Under the pieces are notes generated by a model. That model did not search any database. It was not told the DNA's origin and worked only from the letters and a program-made list of their open reading frames with translations. DNA of 60,000 bases from Polytrichum commune (taxonomy: Eukaryota > Streptophyta > Polytrichopsida > Polytrichales > Polytrichaceae), in NCBI GenBank assembly GCA_950295325.1, contig OX485805.1:10852501-10912500 (forward strand). Reading direction: 5' to 3'. The position numbers and the translations under genes are program-made. Of this stretch, positions 47,731-59,660 are shown one piece after another (position 1 is the stretch's first letter; every line of letters starts with the position of its first letter).

Positions 47731-48658
47731 GAGCACAAGAACGCAATATGATCATGCCATGTACTCGGTGTTCAAGATTGAAGTCTTCAATGCCTTTCAA
47801 ACACGATTTCGCCCCTCAAAATATACCTCTCTCAAAACAACTTTTCAAAACGCAACCCCAACTTGAAAATGAAGACGTCACTTGAAGTCCTCAATAACAT
47901 ATGCCCAGCACAAGAACCAACAAGCATAGGGCATTGTCACTACAAGAAGTGGAGTTAGATGGTTGATTCTTAATTCTTCACATTGTACTGGAAACATGTA
48001 CCATGTAATTCATGCACAAGTTTAATACGAGTTTTGTATTTCATTTCTATATTCTTGAATTGACGTCTTGGATTTGAACCAGCCCTTCAACTAAAGGGCT
48101 GAAATTTGAAAGCCCTTCAAAATGAAACTCATATGAGGGCTTCAATCTTCAACACTGCCCGTACTCATCACCGCCCTTAAATGAAGGCGCTCGTTGGCCG
48201 TGATGTCTGTAAAAATTCTCAACCGACACTCATGAAAAATGTACCTCGGGCTTACATGTAAGTGAGATGCAAATCCCTACTTTATCGCTCCAATTGGCTC
48301 CCATCTCTGGGTAAAGAGGAGTCGAAGCACATGTCGTAAGTAATCCTAAGTTAATGAATAAAAAACTCATGAGTCCCAACACTACTCATGACCCTTTTTG
48401 TACTTTGAGGAAATTTAGCTTGTGTGGAACACTTTACAATTTGACCTACGGAATTTTTTTATAATGTTTACCTACTCATAAAAAAAGGATTCACAATGAT
48501 CGGCAATTTGACATCATCACGGGCGCCCACCTACTCATTGTGAGTCATGAAATCTAGGTGAAAAACCAATCCATGATGGATGCCCATGTATCAACGGAAA
48601 AATGTAGATGGTGCTACAACCATCACTTTAACATCAAATGATAGTGTGTATATATATA
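47731..48658. other. Intergenic, no gene seen
   Basis: No gene or repeat family is recognised. CACTACAAGAA at 47940 resembles a CACTA-transposon terminus but no partner end is visible. Confidence 0.45.

Positions 48659-48660
<2 letters not shown>

Positions 48661-48722
<62 letters not shown>
48661..48722. repeat. (TG)31 microsatellite
   Basis: Uninterrupted TG dinucleotides for 62 bases, preceded by a short TA run. Pure and long, so likely length-variable. Confidence 0.98.
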
Positions 48723-48725
<3 letters not shown>

Positions 48726-49150
48726 ATGTATGATATTGAGGTAGTAGTTTTTAACAAGTTTTTGAAGGATTCTTGGTTGCATTTGATCGTAAGAGAATTC
48801 TAACACACGAAAGAATGTCTTATCTCAGTTTCTTATGCGAAATTGTTTATTTGGAGATGATGCAAAGTAATTATGTGTTTATTCTACACGATTTTCAAAG
48901 GTGTTGGTCCTTGACACCATCTACCTTATGGTAAGAGCACCCAAGGATTTGTATTTGTTAGGCATCTTATTTCATCCCATGCAAATGCACGCATTATCAT
49001 CACATGTGAATTCTGAATATATTGGGTTCAAGTTCAAATAACCCAATCAACTTGTGCAACCACTTGCGTGTTGGGGGTTGATGGATTCAAAGGCATCTAT
49101 GTGAGTATGATGGTTCCTATGTTTCTCAAATTCAAATTTTCATAGTAAAT

Positions 49151-49154
<4 letters not shown>

Positions 49155-49183
<29 letters not shown>
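49155..49183. repeat. (TG)14 microsatellite
   Basis: A second uninterrupted TG run, about 430 bases from the first. Confidence 0.97.
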
Positions 49184-49185
<2 letters not shown>

Positions 49186-50828
49186 CTTTCCATAAGTTGT
49201 GTCAATATAGGTTATTGAATACATGTTGATTGATTTGCATAAATGGATAGTTGTTTGAAGTGCCACGAACAGGTGTTTGTATCATAGGCTCAATACAAGG
49301 CTCAAAATTTGTGGACACGGGTGGACATGCCTACATGAATTCATCGATTATGAACGAAGGTCTAGAATGTGGACGACATCTCATGTTGTAGATGCGTTTT
49401 GGTTACACACACACTCTGTAATATTTGGGGTGGGGGGGGGGGGAATACACCTAGAGTAATTATACTAACCATGTTACTTCTCAAAGTATGTACAAGTAGG
49501 GTTTCCATCACATTCTTCTATTTTCTCTTCCCCAAAAATAATATATTTTATAATTTACATGTCTTAATGACGCAAATAAAAAACTCTCAAATTCTTTATT
49601 ACATTTGATCAAGTCTTTTGATCCATATTTACTAGAATCCTAGTTTTAAATGGGCCTCATTGTGACATTTCATGGTTTTGGGTGTACTTCAAGTACAACA
49701 TAAACTCCAAAAAGCACCCTCCATGCTACATACAAATTCCAAGTCACGTTTCTTGGATCAAGGTCAATGTCATCTCGCCATGTAATTAGTAATATAGCTT
49801 AGACAAATAAGGTACTAGCTAATGGAAGTACATCTTATGTAGTAATGAATCCCTCTCGCCGAATGCATGGGAGTTAAATTCCACACTAATTTTGGGAACC
49901 GTGTACGTAGATTGACAATGCCGTTGTTGGTTTGCATAGTACTGTACGTATGATTTGTGTTATGTACTAATACACCATTTATGGTATTTAGTTTCACATA
50001 CACTACTTTGCAAAAAGTGTCACATCCATTAATTGTCAACATGATACTATTCATCCAAAATAAGTAACAACAAATATTTAACTAAAATTAGATGTTTGAA
50101 TACAAATTGGACTAAATTAGCAAAAAAATACTAGGAAATAGAAGTAAATATGCATCCTAATTTAACATTAAATTTAATTAGTAAAGAGAATTAACAATGA
50201 TTAGACTGATATAATACAATATGGAGACAAAGCTTGTATAAAATGTGGGGATTTCCTGGTGCCTTGTGGACCGGGAGATCTCCCCATGTTAGTACATAAT
50301 ATTTTGAATGTGCTAAATAATAGAATGGGGAGACCTCCCAGTTCACACTTAAAAAAACATTTTGAAGGGTTTAAGGTGAGCAAAATTCATGGCATCATGG
50401 GCCAACTCTACAAAGGAGTCACTAACAACTACCAAAACATTGGGAGCACTCCCACCCCTATGCTCCTTCCACAAAGAAAGCAAGAAACTTGTTAGGAGCC
50501 TCTAGAAAAGTGGCCTATTCAGACATTTTTTAGTGTACTAATGGCAAGTGTCATGTGTTTACATTTTAGTATAGTCATGCCTCTATAAATGTTGCATGTC
50601 GGGAGTAGCAAAAAAAATAACATATATAGAATTATAACAAGTAGCACTTATAGGATTCATACTGATGATTAATAACATTTATAGAAATAACACTTAAAAT
50701 TTTCAAAAATGAAAAACATAATGTTTTATAAAAAATTAAAATTAAAATTGCAAATGATAATACATAATTCAACTAAATCAATTGAAAGAAATAATCTATA
50801 TAGTAGTAACTTGATGAGATTCTTCCAA
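49184..50828. other. Intergenic, no gene seen
   Basis: No gene is supported. A G run (about 11) lies near 49432. Fragments of the TTTAGTGTCA repeat group occur near 49970-50050 and 50525-50575. Confidence 0.45.
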
Positions 50829-51110
50829 CTAAACTAACCAGAAGAAAGAGTCTATAGTAGTATGACGAGAAGCTTCCAAATGATGAGATGAAACTTGCTT
50901 TTGGAGTCCTTGAATGCTCCTGATGTCTAATAGGGCATCATTTGGTCTTTGTTCAAAGTATTTCTTCGAAGTCTCTAGAGAACATTGAGCAACACTTAAT
51001 CCTACAACTTCTTCTACCACATCAACATCAATTTCTTGATGTTTTGAGGAATACATATCCAAAAACTCCTCATCAATAGGTTCATAGGGGTTGTTTAAAT
51101 CAAACTCCAT
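50829..51110 (-). pseudogene. Possible C-terminal remnant of a Tigger/Jerky-type DDE transposase
   Basis: A - strand frame of 93 codons encodes an acidic segment (EFDLNNPYEPIDEEFLDMYS, then VDVVEEVVGLS). It ends in a Leu-rich helix and HTTIDSFF, a layout like the C-terminus of plant CENP-B/Tigger-like transposases, where an acidic stretch precedes a TxxSFF end. No DDE core is found upstream. I recognise only the general pattern, so it could be a chance or unrelated fragment. Confidence 0.35.
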
Positions 51111-51469
51111 CTCCTAATTGAGGTATTCATGAGCATTCACCTTCACTGTCTGCCATCTCCTCTCCCAAATTGCTTGAAAGTGCACAAGGAGGAAGGATCT
51201 CTAAATAAGAGAGATAATTTGACTTGTTTCACAAAGAATATGGGATAAATGTGATTACATGTTTAAAATGTATGCTCTCATATATTATTACCTTGATTTT
51301 CTCAAAATTAACACTTATAGAGGTACAATTAACAAAGAAGGGATGAGAGCATGTTATAAAACTTAACACATAACACTCACTAGTCTTACCAAATGTGTTT
51401 TGTAGGGGAGTAAAACTTTCTTAACATATATGAAATTATAACGCTTGTAGGGGTAACACTTATAGAGTC

Positions 51470-51699
51470 ATGATTGTACTAATACCAAGTGTCATTTGTG
51501 TACACTTTCATCAACTTCTTATAGACCATTGTGTAACATAGGCATACACCTCATAACATTATTGAACATACACATGCTGAGAAATTAGTAAGTGCACTCG
51601 AACGCCAAGTGTTATGAGGTGACACTTATGGTGAAGTTGTTAATCATCAATTACACCTAGTATTCGCCTCAAAATAGGGTAAGTGACACTATCATGCAT
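51470..51699. repeat. Dispersed repeat family A, partial copy
   Basis: Matches the second half of the family (TAGACCATTGTGTAACATAG, ATTGAACATACACATGC, GTGTTATGAGGTGACACT, AAAATAGGGTAAGTGACACT) and ends at the inverted repeat that starts at 51700. Confidence 0.65.
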
Positions 51700-51994
51700 G
51701 TGACACTAAATACCATAAACAATGTATTGTGTAGACAATGACATGACATTAATTAATTGCCATTACTCATTAGTATAGTAATACAATGTTTATGGTATTT
51801 AGTGTCACTTACTATTCGGAGTTAAGCATCGCTATCGCATTTTATTGTTGACGTAATCTTTACCAAGTAAAGATGTGAATGTATGTAGTGTCCGAACAAC
51901 CAGTTTCACTCTTGTTGGGTAAAAAATGAGATTTATAGTACAATTTTGTACCACAACGTAACTCCGAATAGTACATGACACTAAATACCATAAA
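51700..51994. mobile_element. Two overlapping inverted-repeat elements sharing one arm
   Basis: The arm GTGACACTAAATACCATAAA occurs at 51700 (29 bases paired with 51780-51808, one mismatch). A further inverted arm at about 51960-51994 pairs with 51789-51824 (TTTATGGTATTTAGTGTCA, then ACTATTCGGAGTTA). So three arms form two nested or adjacent hairpins of about 110 and 206 bases, as expected for MITEs inserted into one another. Confidence 0.75.
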
Positions 51995-54292
51995 TTATAT
52001 GTATAACAGTAACCCAAGATGGAGGCTGGGAATTTGTGGTGTCTACGTAAACTCATCCATTGCAAAGGTAAATATGTAGTGAATCATATTATAGCATGTA
52101 CAACGATTATGTCTGGATAATGAAGTCCGAAAAGAGCTTTAGAGACCCTAAATTAGTCTAGTAGAGTCAAGTTGAAAGCTTGTAAGGGACTCGCTTTTGC
52201 TAGAGCCCCTTTATCTACGATGGAGGAGTTTACATAGACGCCACGATCCCCTAGCCCAAGATGGATGCCAATTTTAGCATGGAAATCCGCTAGTCACAGT
52301 GTAGAATCTACATAGATAGAGTTAGGATCGTCTACTACATAATTATAGTATAATACTATATAATACCATAGTGTAATTATCTACCATATATTAGATCTAT
52401 TCCATATGTAGAATCCACATAATGTGTAGATTCTAGGAGTATATGTATCTACGTACATAGATATCTACCCAATACAGTATAGGATCTACATAGATATCGG
52501 ATACAATCTAACCTCCATATATTGTGACTCTCGATTATACACCGCATAGTCCGTTGATGAAACTTTATAGTGTTAAATATACCTTCACTCTACAACTATG
52601 GCTATGACTACAACACTCGTAATACGACAATTTTTAGGCTCAATTTGTCATAAAATAGGGTTAGTTAATGTGCATGAGAGGTGGGACCCACACATATTTC
52701 ATGGTTTGTATGTGATTACTACTTTGAAAAACGCAGAGGAACTTTTTCGAGCTTTTGGAGCATTGGGGACGGATTGGGGGAACTTTGGGGAACGTTGTGA
52801 ACCTTGGGCGAATGTTGTGAGCACGTTTCTTCTATACATGTGTATTCTCAAACCATTGTACACACAAAATAACATCGTACATTTTTAACGATGCCATTTT
52901 CTTTGAAAAGACGTCAATGATACGACACTTGAGGCCAAAATGTCATGTTGCCAAGAATACAACATTTGGATAATACGACACTTTCTTACGTGTCCGAACG
53001 TGTCTTAATAAAGAAGGAGAACAATACGTGGGAACGGAATAATTAACATCATAGTCCCCGGCCCATCTCCCCACATGGAGGGACTCGTTCTATATATAAA
53101 AATATGGTTATCCAGCAGGCGAGAGAATTTCTGCATTAAGGTAGGGGCTAGGAGTTTAAAATGGGCTTAGAAAAAGAAATGGACCCCATCACCGCCCACA
53201 TGCAGTGTAAGTGACGATGCGGGAGAAGGGGGGGGGGGGGGGGGGGGGACAAAGCCAAGCTTCAATGGGTGGATATTAAATGAGGTCAATAAAGAGAAGA
53301 GAGTGAGTCATGATTGGGGTGGGTGCTTTTGAAGGATATATTTTATAAAGTCTCCAATTGTGTTGAGAGTTTTCACATAACATTTCCTTAGACTCTAATC
53401 TCATGCATATGGCGAGTGAAGTGCACGTGATATTAAGGAGGTCTGCAATGCTAACATGATTGCAATGATAATAGAGAAATAATGTAGGATGTGATATTAT
53501 GGAATCACACAAAGTCAACATTGCAACAATGGCAATAATGATAATGATGACAACATGATGTGTGTGAGCATGTGGTTCGAATTCCATGATATGAGAGACC
53601 TATTGTGACAACAAGGAGTGAGATTTAAGCTACGCACATATGTTCACTTGGGTTTTGAGATATAAGAGGGGGAGTGACATTACAGAGGTTAGGGTGTTAA
53701 CATTGGGATGTTGTTAGCTTGGTATGAATCTGAGTCTCCTTGCATAGCTTTTCGAGCATACGATTGTTTGAGGGTCCACATAACAAGAGCTGAACGTTGT
53801 GCAATTTTGTGTCACGTGTTTGGAGAAAACCTTATGTTATGCAAACTCTCTATTTGAATGAGTACGTGGTTTAATTAGGTAATATTCATTGATTATTGCT
53901 GCTCCAAACAAATACGATTTGTCAAAAATCTATCCAATTGTGTAACAATGTTTCGTGGGTTCAAGTGTCCTCTGAGCATTATACCCCTTCTATTATGGGG
54001 TTGAGTACAAAAACACGAGTATAACCATGGCACTTGAACTCCCACAAATCGATATTTGGAAAGGGACCCGATTGGAGGCCGACCATGTGAGGTTTTTTGG
54101 GTGACCATGTATATACACCCAACTTTCAAGGTGGATGAGATGAAGAGACTCACATTTCCCATGAAAGAATGTGGATGCATGTGACTCAATGTTGTTTATC
54201 GTGGTGTCTTTGGTCAACACAACATAAAATGTAGCATTTGTCATAAAACAATTGTTGTGTTTTGATTGGTCTAGCGAATGATGTGGCGGCTC
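51995..54292. other. Intergenic, no gene seen; G21 run
   Basis: No gene is supported. 52290-52540 is AT-rich with many short TAGAATCTACATA-like motifs in both orientations. A run of 21 G lies at 53228-53248. The 96-codon frame at 52598-52888 has no recognisable domain. Confidence 0.5.
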
Positions 54293-54295
54293 TTA

Positions 54296-54398
54296 GGGTT
54301 TGTTTCCATGTAGGCCACTCGCCCATCAAATCCTAGTGGTAATGTAAATTCCACCTATTAGAATTCGGTGGGCGAGTGGCCTACATGGAAACTAACCC
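54296..54398. mobile_element. Tourist-like MITE, 103 bp
   Basis: Inverted ends of about 30 bases with a single mismatch (GGGTTTGTTTCCATGTAGGC at left). The flanking repeat is TTA on both sides (54293-54295, 54399-54401). Size, inverted ends and TTA duplication are those of a PIF/Harbinger-derived MITE. Confidence 0.88.
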
Positions 54399-54401
54399 TT
54401 A

Positions 54402-55879
54402 TAACACTAGAAGGGATAAGGATTGTTTTGATCACTATGCCATAACATACAAGAGGGTCTTCGTTACTTGGGTGAAAACAACTCGGTGTTTATATGTCTT
54501 TGTTAACGCACAAAGGACTTGATAAAACCATAATCAAATGAGTTTGATTTTCATATATTAAATCCTGCAATTCATCATAAAGTTTTGGCTAGATTGCATA
54601 TATTTACCATTTTTATTTTTTATTTTTTATTTTTTTTGACTATTGATAATCATTGGTGATGGGTAGTTGGCACTCTACCCTCTTTCCAATAAGGAGGAGT
54701 TGATTTGACAACACCTTGACAACCCCTCTTTTGACACAGCTTTGAGGAAAGCATATGCATGAGAATAAAAGTACATGATGACAAGGATTGGATATAGAGA
54801 AGGATGTATTCCGCAAACCATGACACACATCCGTTTGGCCCGATTATGTCAAAATAGTGTCAATGGTATGATTAAGATGCCCCCTCCCCCCCCCCCCCAC
54901 CGTTTAGCAACCCATTTCTTTAAAAATAATTCAAATGTGCATCATGAAAGCATTGATTACTGGTATGAAACTTGGAGATTGTTATTTGAAACCAAATTAG
55001 CCCCTAAATCAGAGTTGGAGCCCCCAAATTAGTCAAGTGAGTTTAATTTGGGATGAAGAAGCAACCAACATACATGTAAGGGGGGTTTTCCATTTCCTAA
55101 CACATACCATCATGGGGTGCAGTGAAAATATGCCCTCGCAAGTTTATTGCTATTCATACTAAATTATGATTGATTTGGGGTCTCTCATGCCAATTTAAGT
55201 GTTAACTTCACTAGAAATAGCAATCACCAAGCTGTACATAAGAATCAACATTTTCACCTTCCCTGATGGTAGGTGACGTTTTTTATTATCACTCCCAGTA
55301 GGTGTTACCAAACCAAATTGGTACAAGGAGAGAGGAAATCATCATACACGAGCATACCTCTCAATCATCCAACATAAGGCCCATGAAATAATATGCAATC
55401 CCAATGGACACTGAAATTAGCTTTAAGAGCTAGGATACTCAAGGTCATTTGAGATGAATCGGCAACAAACCTACAGGATGGGGAGGGGGGGGGGGGGTTC
55501 AAGTTTTTTTATGTTGGATGGATGAATGGATGAGAGGTACCGTGCTCATATGTAATAATTCCCTCTCTCCCAAACCTAATGTGCACAATGTCCATGGATT
55601 TTTTTGGCATAAACAATCAAAAATCCTAGTGTTTCCAAGTCTAACTGGTTACATGTTGTGATCTTTTGATCTTCCTTTACTAATTCGAGGTATATTCCAT
55701 AGTTTCCTCTAAAATGATTGAAACTTTTCATGAAGTCTTGAACTTGAACTAGTTATTTCTCAAACCCCGACAAAGTTTTTCATAGCGGACTTGGGTGACA
55801 TGTTGAAGTTGGAAAAGCCCACGGTGTTGGAATCAACATTTGGATCCTACTATGCACCCGTGATTTGAGATTCTACAAA
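54402..55879. other. Intergenic, no gene seen
   Basis: No gene is supported. Homopolymer tracts occur near 54886 (C) and 55482 (G). Short open frames at 54640-54828 (-) and 54775-55032 (+) lack domains. Confidence 0.45.
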
Positions 55880-56098
55880 TAGAAATGGATAGTCTACAAC
55901 CATTCTACGATTTGTGTGATGAAATAGCGTAAAACGTCCTTTTAAAAGCATCATAAAGTTGGATGAAACTGTGAAGGTTTGGATGAATGTGTATAGATTT
56001 GGATGAAATGTTGTATAATCATCCACACGTGGCTTTTGCCACCCCAATGATTGTAGCCGATCCTCCTCTCTTGAAACCTTGAAATAAGAATCAGGGTG
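55880..56098. repeat. Dispersed repeat family D, copy 2
   Basis: Relative of 40680-40870: GGATGAATGTGTATAGATTT, TTGTATAATCATCCACACGT, GTGGCTTTTGCCACCCCAAT, GTAGCCGATCCTCCTCTC, TTGAAACCTTGAAATAAGAA. Confidence 0.65.
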
Positions 56099-58029
56099 TT
56101 GAATTGAATGATGTTGGTGGGTGCTTGAATAAGAGATTGATTGTCAACTGCCGAGCCGAGCTTTTAAGCGGTTTGCGCTACAGCTCCCTCATCATGTCGA
56201 AGCAAGAGGAAAAAGGAAAGGGAAAAGGAAAAAAGATTCGAGAGGGTCTACATTAATAAAAATGGTCCACTTCATCGAACTTTCCGAGGATGCGTCACGG
56301 AAAGGCGTCGTTCTCATCAAGTGTTTGGATGAAAGGTCAAACCAAGTTATTTCTCATCCAATCCCCCCAACTTCCGGCGACTTTTTGCCAACTTCCGGCG
56401 GCTTTTTGTTCAAGTGCTACCTAACACCATATATGGTGTCCTTGTGCTACCCAATATGGGACCTCCTAAAACGTCTAAGGTAGTTAGTAGGATGGAAACT
56501 ACCGTTAAGGGCCGGTTTTAGACAATGGTGAAGATGTGCCTTTTTAGAGCATTGGAGCAGTATGATTGGCTACGAAATGGGTTCTTCGCCGACCATGGTT
56601 TACACTATGGTCAAGACTTCTTCAGTGGGCAACTTCAAACATGGATGGAAACAATGACATGGCTGTCAACATGGTGACACTTTTTGCTAGGAGAGTTCTC
56701 TAGAGGATCAAGTTTCTTGGGCAACCTCATCAAGCAACTCGGTCGCTAGAGAACTCCAACTTCAGACCATTTTTTTTTCCCATTGTTTCTTTCATCTTGT
56801 CTGCCATGTCATCGCCCGAAATACCATGGTTGGTATGGCCTGCAATAGCGGAAATTCTTAATAGATTGGTGCACTTCTTCGATGTAGTCTAGATTGGCAC
56901 TAAGTATTGTTTTTAGTGTGACATGGTGTTTTGTTGTCATTGTGGTAACTTTTTTCTAAATGACGCTTCTTATGAGTAACTTTATAAGTACTCTTATGGG
57001 TGATTGAATTTTGGATGAATTCCATGCCAATTAATGAAACAAATTTTGGTGTATTATGCATCCGTGTAATGGAATATTGTCATGAACGAATGGTAAATAA
57101 TGGTAAGTTTACATTTAGTGTTGGTGGCACTACACATGCGGTTTACAACTAGTATTGAGCAAGACAAACAGAGTGGGTGACACTAACTACAATAGTCAAT
57201 GTACACCTTTCACACCTATTATTGTGGGTTGAAAGTTAGCGTGGGTAAAGAGAATTGTGGTCCATTGTAATTTATATGTGGATTGATAATTAGGGTGGCT
57301 TGTAAGATAATTATTTATTAATATCTACACACAAAGATTTTAACTTGGAAGTATTGATACTTGCGGTATAGTAATGATATTACAATGATATATATATATA
57401 AATTTATTCAACTCACAAGTATTCAAATTCTGAATTTTTGTTTGATATTCTATTCCTAGTTCTAAACATTTGATATTGTCTCTAAAAAATGGCGTGGGCG
57501 ACATATTATGACAATGACTAGAATTAGTGTGGTGTGTCAAAATCATGTGGACCACACCAATAGGTGTGAAAGGTGTGGAACTTGGTACATGTAATCAACA
57601 TGCGTAACAATGTGTGAAGGAATTCCTAGCTAGGATCAAGCACGATATTGGGTTAGTCGATCTTTGTCCCCTATCATCCGTGTGCAAGTAAAAAGTACCT
57701 TCGAATTTTATGAATAATGCAATCCACGTTGAATCTCTACAGCATTTTCTATTAAGACGTTGCTAAATCCGACACGAGGTCAACTTTCAGGGAAGAAGAA
57801 ATAACAACGTACAAGATTATTATAAACCCAGTATAAACGATTCCCCGTAATCAAATTTCGCTCACCGGGTATGAATATATGTGGACCCATGATACAATTT
57901 GCATCAGTCATCGTTCTCTAGAGCAAAAAACCTAAAAAAGTTGCATACAAAGTTGTCTATCAAACAAAAACTAACTTAAATTGCACCAGTGAAATTTATC
58001 AACCATTAATGCTCTTTTTCCACATGACT
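56099..58029. other. Intergenic, no gene seen
   Basis: It contains an inverted partial copy of family C (57105-57190) and a purine-rich stretch near 56200-56240 (GGAAAAAGGAAAGGGAAAAG). The frame at 56262-56483 is not recognised as a protein family. Confidence 0.45.
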
Positions 58030-58037
58030 TTAGCTTA

Positions 58038-58195
58038 TAGCATGCCCACACTTACCAGTGCGGATCACCAGTGAACGGTTCCTATCAGCAGGGGTTGTTT
58101 TTAGAGTTGGTTTAGCCAATGAGAGCCACTGAATGTAAACAATGTTGGTACTCATTGTTCACTGGTGGTCCACGCCAATAAGTGTGAGTGGGCTA
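58038..58195. mobile_element. hAT-like MITE with 8-bp TSD
   Basis: A 158-bp element flanked by TTAGCTTA on both sides (58030-58037, 58196-58203). Inverted ends begin TAGCATGCCCACACTTA at left and TAGCCCACTCACACTTA on the complement at right, and extend through CACCAGTGAAC. The 8-bp duplication and TAG-starting ends fit the hAT superfamily. Confidence 0.85.
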
Positions 58196-58203
58196 TTAGC
58201 TTA

Positions 58204-58815
58204 AAATTCCGCTCTAATAAGAACATGGCCTTCACACCTAGTTGGCAAAGGATGTGGCATGGTTTAGAAGCGGAGGTTTTGAGCCTCAAGCACGACCCTC
58301 TCATCGGTACCTAGACATGAGGCAATTAAAAGTGTCACCTCCTACCTTTGTGATTGGTTGCTTTTAGTCTTAGCTGCGAGGGCACAAGGAGCTCCGTTAA
58401 CAAAAACCGATGGTAAGATAAATAAGTGGTAAGACACTTGGGGATGGGACGAAACTTATTCAACATGCCATTGTTTGGTAGATAAAACAATGAACATGTG
58501 TGAAAACTACTTAACTAAAACCTACTAGAAAAATCTCCGGAACAAGTTCTTGTAGGTGCATTGGGATAGCTGGGTGCCTCGGCTCTAACCGAGAGAGCTT
58601 TACACGGTTTTTATGAAAAGACTTTGGTTATTTGGGGAAGCCATGTGAGGATGGGCCTTAATTCCATATAACACTAACAACTTCACAGATATTGAGTTAC
58701 TTCTTCAAGACTGGTTTGAAGCCAAATTAGCGACAAACTTGGAGACCAAAGGACATGGGAAGGGGACGTGGCCACTGACGTTCGAATGCAATAACTTATA
58801 CCCAAGGGCCATTTG
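58204..58815. other. Intergenic, no gene seen
   Basis: No gene, RNA or repeat is recognised. GC content rises at the right end, where the GC-rich repeat island begins. Confidence 0.45.
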
Positions 58816-59660
58816 ATGGACCCGATCGTCCGAAAGAGTGATCGGACGGCCAAGGTCTCCCGCCCTTCACTCCCATGTCCTCCTTCCCCTGCGACAGTGT
58901 CAGTAGATTTCTAAGACCGATCCGACGGCCGCGATCTGCGGGATCTGTCAATCGGACCTCTGGGACCGGCCTCCTCCGTCCCTGTTCACCCCTCCGCCCT
59001 CGTGACGCAGGTGAGTCTCCTAAGGGACCGATCTGACGGTTACCATTTACTCATGGCGGGATCGGGCGGCCAGGATTAATCCCTTCCTTCCCCGTTCTCA
59101 CGACTGAGGTCTCCTCCAGGTTTCTCCGGTGACTGTGAGAGGGTGGCTCAACGGTGTAGATCCTCCTGGAGTAATCGCACGGCCAGGATCAACCCATTCC
59201 ATTCCCGCTCTGGCGACAGGCGCCAGCAAGTCAGGGTGAGCTCCCCCGGTGGCTTTGAGGGATCAATCGACGTTCTAGATCGTCTCCTCGAAGCGAGATC
59301 GAACGGACACGATCGACCTCCCCCGTCCCCGTTCTCGGTCCTCCCGGCTCCTCCGGTGGCTCTGAGGGAAGATCCAACGGTTCAGAACGTCTCAACTGGA
59401 GAGCGGATGGCCAAGATTGAAATCCGCCATCCCCGTTGTCGCGACCCGCTTCGAAGGACCAATCCAACGGTCTAGATGCTCTCAAAAAATCGGACGGTCA
59501 GAATGGACCTCCGCCGTGTCCATTCTCTAGCCGCGTTGGCGACGAAGGTCACCTCTGGGCTCTGCAGGAGGCTCTGAAGGGGTCGATCTCACGGCTCGGA
59601 GCTTCGTAACGCCAGATCGGACGGCCCCGATCCTGCCGTGGCCAAAGAGCACCCGTCGCA
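58816..59660. repeat. GC-rich degenerate repeat array (ATCGGACGGCC family)
   Basis: A diverged unit of roughly 100-130 bases recurs about seven times. Each has two copies of an ATC-x-x-ACGG(C/T) motif spaced by about 20-30 bases (GACCGATCCGACGGCC, GATCGGGCGGCCAGGAT, GATCCAACGGTTCAGA, AATCCAACGGTCTAGAT, GATCGGACGGCCCCGAT), then CCGTCCCCGTTCTC-like sequence. Open frames across it are compositional. Similar ATCCAACGG motifs are common just upstream of plant genes. Confidence 0.7.

Noticed and set aside
47591-47866. 91-codon open frame
   Set aside because: It runs through a dispersed repeat family B copy; the equivalent frame is broken in other copies.
47936-47950. CACTACAAGAA, resembling a CACTA transposon end
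   Set aside because: No inverted partner or 3-bp duplication found in the window.
48591-48806. Frame with a poly-His/Thr run
   Set aside because: Translation of the TG microsatellite.
52598-52888. 96-codon open frame
   Set aside because: No recognised domain or conserved pattern; surrounded by repeat-derived AT-rich sequence.
59143-59485. Overlapping long open frames on both strands
   Set aside because: They follow the GC-rich repeat array; frames on both strands reflect composition, not coding.
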